This document shows, one piece after another, positions 61,941 to 64,000 of a stretch of DNA of 64,000 nucleotides. The notes under the pieces were generated by a model. That model was not told the origin of the DNA and made no database searches. It was given only the letters and a program-made list of their open reading frames with translations. The stretch is from positions 1-64,000 of the forward strand of contig NZ_RBVZ01000004.1 of assembly GCF_004000435.1 (NCBI RefSeq), given 5' to 3'. Numbering within the stretch: position 1 is the stretch's first letter; every line of letters begins with the position of its first letter. The position numbers and the translations under genes were made by a program. Source of the DNA: Alexandriicola marinus. Its GTDB lineage: Bacteria > Pseudomonadota > Alphaproteobacteria > Rhodobacterales > Rhodobacteraceae.

Positions 61941-63029
61941 TCACAGCTCGACGGCCCGGCCGGTCGTTGCCGATTCCTGCGCCGCAAGGCCCATGGCGAC
62001 GGCGCGGATCCCGTCCTCGACGCCGACCTCGACGCGGCCCTCGCCCCGCACCACCGCGTTGAACCGCTGATGCTGGTAGAAGGTCGATCCGTTGTGATCC
62101 CCCGCTGTCAGCAGCGCCGGGTCCACGGGGATCTCGCGCAGGATCGGGCCTTTGGGATGGCGCGGGCTGATCTCGAGTTCGGGGACAGGCGCGGGCCCCG
62201 CCGTCTCTGGCCAGAACCGGCCCGGCCCCGGGACGCGCGCCACGATCTTGCCCTCGGGGCCCAGCGCGCAGATTTCCTCCTGAAAGCGGCTGCCTTCGGC
62301 GAACATGCACAATTCCAGCATCGCCCGCGCGCCATTGGCGAAATCGGCGATGACATAGCCATGATCCCAGATATCGGGCGTGCGGCCGTCATAGGTTTCG
62401 GTCAGATGATTCACCGCCTGCCCGCCCGTGGCCATGATGCGCACCGGTTCTGATCGCAGGATCAGCCGCATCAGATCGAAGAAATGGCAGCATTTCTCGA
62501 CATAGGTGCCGCCGGAATTGGCGTTGAACCGGTTCCAGTTGCCGATCTTGGGCAGGAAGGGAAACCGGTGTTCGCGCAGGCTCAGCATCCGGACACCGCC
62601 CGTGGCGGACGCCGCCTCGTCGATGAGCGCCGCGATCGGCGGCATGTAGCGGTACTCCATGGCGACCCAGATCGGCGCGGGATAATCCGCCGCGATCCGT
62701 TCAACACCCGCCCTGTCCGTCGGATCGGTAAAGAGCGGCTTTTCCATCAGGAGCGGCAGGGGCCGCGTCTCGGCGATCTGGGCAAGCTGGGCCACATGCA
62801 GGTGATTGGGGCTGACCACGACGAGCGCATCGAGGCCCTCATCGGCCAGCAGTCCGGCCAGCGTGGGCGCGATCGCGGCGCCGCCCGCCAGCTGCGCTGC
62901 GGCTTCGGCGAGTTCGGGAACCGGATCATAGACGCAGGTCACGCGGGCACCGGGAACAAGGGCAATGTTGCGGATATGCTCCTGCCCCATCATGCCGCAG
63001 CCGATCAGACCATAGTTTACATTTTGCAA
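61941..63029 (-). CDS. Gfo/Idh/MocA family oxidoreductase
   Basis: 362 residues from the proposed TTG start at 63029. N-terminal Rossmann NAD(P) domain (NYGLIGCGMMGQEHIRNI), the conserved MEKPLFTDP lysine motif, and the C-terminal alpha/beta domain with AMEYRYMPP and GGTYVEKCCHFFDLMRL. The TTG is favoured because GGAAGAGG precedes it by eight bases and the protein then starts right at the Rossmann strand; ATGs at 63059 and 63074 lie inside the gntR gene. Members oxidise or reduce sugars, inositols and sugar acids. Co-transcribed with uronate genes, so a sugar-acid substrate is likely but unassigned. Confidence 0.88.
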   Translation of the reverse strand: MQNVNYGLIGCGMMGQEHIRNIALVPGARVTCVYDPVPELAEAAAQLAGGAAIAPTLAGLLADEGLDALVVVSPNHLHVAQLAQIAETRPLPLLMEKPLFTDPTDRAGVERIAADYPAPIWVAMEYRYMPPIAALIDEAASATGGVRMLSLREHRFPFLPKIGNWNRFNANSGGTYVEKCCHFFDLMRLILRSEPVRIMATGGQAVNHLTETYDGRTPDIWDHGYVIADFANGARAMLELCMFAEGSRFQEEICALGPEGKIVARVPGPGRFWPETAGPAPVPELEISPRHPKGPILREIPVDPALLTAGDHNGSTFYQHQRFNAVVRGEGRVEVGVEDGIRAVAMGLAAQESATTGRAVEL

Positions 63030-63033
63030 TATT

Positions 63034-63753
63034 TCAGCCTCTTCCCATGCGCGACACATAGCGCGCCTTTTCATTATCGAACCACGTGCCGGAATATTCC
63101 ATCACCTGCCCCGAAGCGTCGCGGCTGCGGCGTTCGACGTAGGGACAGGTCGATCCGGCGGGGGGATCAAAGGCCGGTCTGGTCCAGTCCGGGACCTGCC
63201 CCAGCCCCACGCGATCCTCGACGCGCGCGACCACCAGCCCCAGAACATCGCGGTAATAGAGGTAGAGCGATTCCGATATCGCGGCCGCGTCCAGCCGCTC
63301 CGCCCGGCGTGCATCCAGCCAGATCTCCTCGAGCGCGACCGGATCCCCCTCCAGAAGGCGCAGCCGCCGGATGCGGTGCCCCGTGGCAAAACCCGCCTCT
63401 TCGGGCGGCGCGATCCCGGACGCGAGATCAAGGATTTCGGCCGTGGGCAATCCGCCCCCCTCGCGCCGCTCGAGCCGAAAGAACGCATAGACCGAGGCCA
63501 CGTCGGCCCGATAGCGCACGTAATTGCCCGACCCCTGTATCCGGTCCAGCAACCCCTTGGACGCCAGATCGGCCAGCGCCTTGCGCAAGGTGCCCACCGA
63601 GGCGCCCAGATCGCGCGCCATGTCACGTTCGGGGGGCAGACGGCTTCCGTCGGGCAGCTGACCAGAGGCAATCTCGCGGATCAGACGCTCCGACAGGCGG
63701 ACATAAAGCGGCAACCGCCCCTGCTCCGGCGTCCTTCCTCCCCTGCGGTCCAT
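63034..63753 (-). CDS. GntR family regulator with UTRA domain (HutC subfamily)
   Basis: 239 residues. The winged helix (about 14-78: LPLYVRLSERLIREIASGQLPDGSRLPPERDMARDLGASVGTLRKALADL) is followed by a UTRA ligand-binding domain (IRRLRLLEGDPVALEEIWLDA, EYSGTWFDNEKARYVSRM). GGAGG lies before ATG 63753. It heads the operon with the Gfo oxidoreductase, uxuA, the 827-residue protein, the GH105-like gene and kynU, which it probably represses until a sugar acid appears. Divergent from the LLM monooxygenase gene across 103 bases. Confidence 0.92.
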   Translation of the reverse strand: MDRRGGRTPEQGRLPLYVRLSERLIREIASGQLPDGSRLPPERDMARDLGASVGTLRKALADLASKGLLDRIQGSGNYVRYRADVASVYAFFRLERREGGGLPTAEILDLASGIAPPEEAGFATGHRIRRLRLLEGDPVALEEIWLDARRAERLDAAAISESLYLYYRDVLGLVVARVEDRVGLGQVPDWTRPAFDPPAGSTCPYVERRSRDASGQVMEYSGTWFDNEKARYVSRMGRG

Positions 63754-63783
63754 CTGCCCTCCCCAGGCCCGATTGATCCATCA

Positions 63784-63812
63784 TTGATTTACACAAGACC
63801 CGATGCTAGGCA
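63784..63812 (+). promoter_or_regulatory. Weak candidate promoter for the LLM monooxygenase gene
   Basis: TTGATT (63784-63789) and TAGGCA (63807-63812) with 17-base spacing, about 45 bases before the start codon. Two copies of ATTGAT, 11 bases apart (63772 and 63783), overlap the -35 and might be a regulator site. Confidence 0.35.
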
Positions 63813-63856
63813 AGCGGGAAAAGACGGCCCGCTGCGGCCGGCCAAAGGGGGAACAG

Positions 63857-64000
63857 ATGACAATCGTACCGGTCACCAGCGCGGATCTGGATGCCGCCGA
63901 GGTATCGTGGTTTTCTGCCTTGTGTTCAGATGATTATGCCTATCTGGGCGTGCCCGACGGCGCGTTGAGATCGTCATTCGAGCATTGCCGCGACATCGCG
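63857..64000 (+). CDS. LLM class flavin-dependent monooxygenase, N-terminal part (cut by the window end)
   Basis: The first 48 codons are present. GGGGGA stands six bases before ATG 63857. The reading VSWFSALCSDDYAYLGVPDG followed by SSFEHCRDIA resembles the N-terminus of luciferase-like, SsuD/SfnG-type FMN monooxygenases. Members desulfonate or oxidise sulfur and other small organic compounds. The rest of the gene lies outside, so function cannot be refined. It is divergent from the GntR operon. Confidence 0.75.
   Translation, partial: MTIVPVTSADLDAAEVSWFSALCSDDYAYLGVPDGALRSSFEHCRDIA

Noticed and set aside
1-64000. tRNA, rRNA, CRISPR, insertion sequences, integrases, phage genes, attachment sites
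   Set aside because: Looked for by eye on both strands and none found; I could not run a structural RNA or repeat search.

Overview
The window is 64 kb of GC-rich, densely packed chromosomal DNA. The gene content points to a marine or halotolerant alphaproteobacterium of the Rhodobacterales type: an ectABC-ask ectoine cluster with a divergent MarR regulator, a puuD-type membrane urate oxidase, three separate dipeptide-type ABC operons, and many ATGA-coupled genes. This placement is an inference from gene content. I see no tRNA, rRNA, CRISPR array, insertion sequence, integrase or phage gene, so this reads as a run of adjacent catabolic operons and not as a mobile island.

Layout. (1) 196-11230: a LacI regulator, an ACMSD/resorcylate-decarboxylase-like amidohydrolase, a dipeptide-family ABC importer and a two-subunit molybdenum hydroxylase (2Fe-2S plus Mo subunit). 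A perfect 12-bp LacI-type palindrome lies in the divergent intergenic region. (2) 11334-15777: ectoine synthesis (ectA, ectB, ectC, ask) and divergent ectR. (3) 15796-19701: kdgK divergent from uxaC-uxuB, with overlapping back-to-back promoters. (4) 19698-24479: a homoprotocatechuate meta-cleavage operon hpaE-hpaD-hpaG-hpaH plus a possible small gene, with an 18-bp perfect palindrome in the promoter. (5) 24911-25246: a small secreted protein with a strong terminator. (6) 25320-35289: an alpha-galactoside-type system resembling rhizobial agp/aga genes: AraC regulator, binding protein, two permeases, fused ATPase and two GH4 glycosidases carrying different active-site motifs. (7) 35415-41302: urate/allantoin degradation (puuD, hiuH, fused puuE-uraD, allA, allE, a LysR regulator) and a rhodanese. 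(8) 41299-55779: a 13-gene minus-strand operon starting with an XRE-cupin regulator, then a dipeptide-type importer, a GAF protein, hydantoinase/oxoprolinase A and B, a hydantoin-racemase-like protein, an MDR oxidoreductase, an M24 peptidase and a second hydantoinase B. (9) 55888-63753: a GntR-headed operon with a Gfo/Idh/MocA oxidoreductase, mannonate dehydratase, an 827-residue protein I cannot name, a GH105-like hydrolase and, unexpectedly, kynureninase. (10) 63857-64000: the start of an LLM flavin monooxygenase.

How it fits together. Regions 3 and 9 supply the hexuronate route (UxaC, UxuB, UxuA, KdgK) from two loci about 40 kb apart; KDPG aldolase is not in the window. The CHGV-type GH4 enzyme, the GH105-like hydrolase and the unknown 827-residue protein could feed sugars or uronates into it. 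Region 7 takes urate to allantoate and ureidoglycine to glyoxylate plus urea, but the allantoate-consuming enzyme is not here. Regions 1 and 8 each join a dipeptide-type importer to enzymes acting on ring compounds whose substrate I cannot assign. They, together with the 827-residue protein and the kynureninase in a uronate operon, are the best candidates for undescribed biochemistry.
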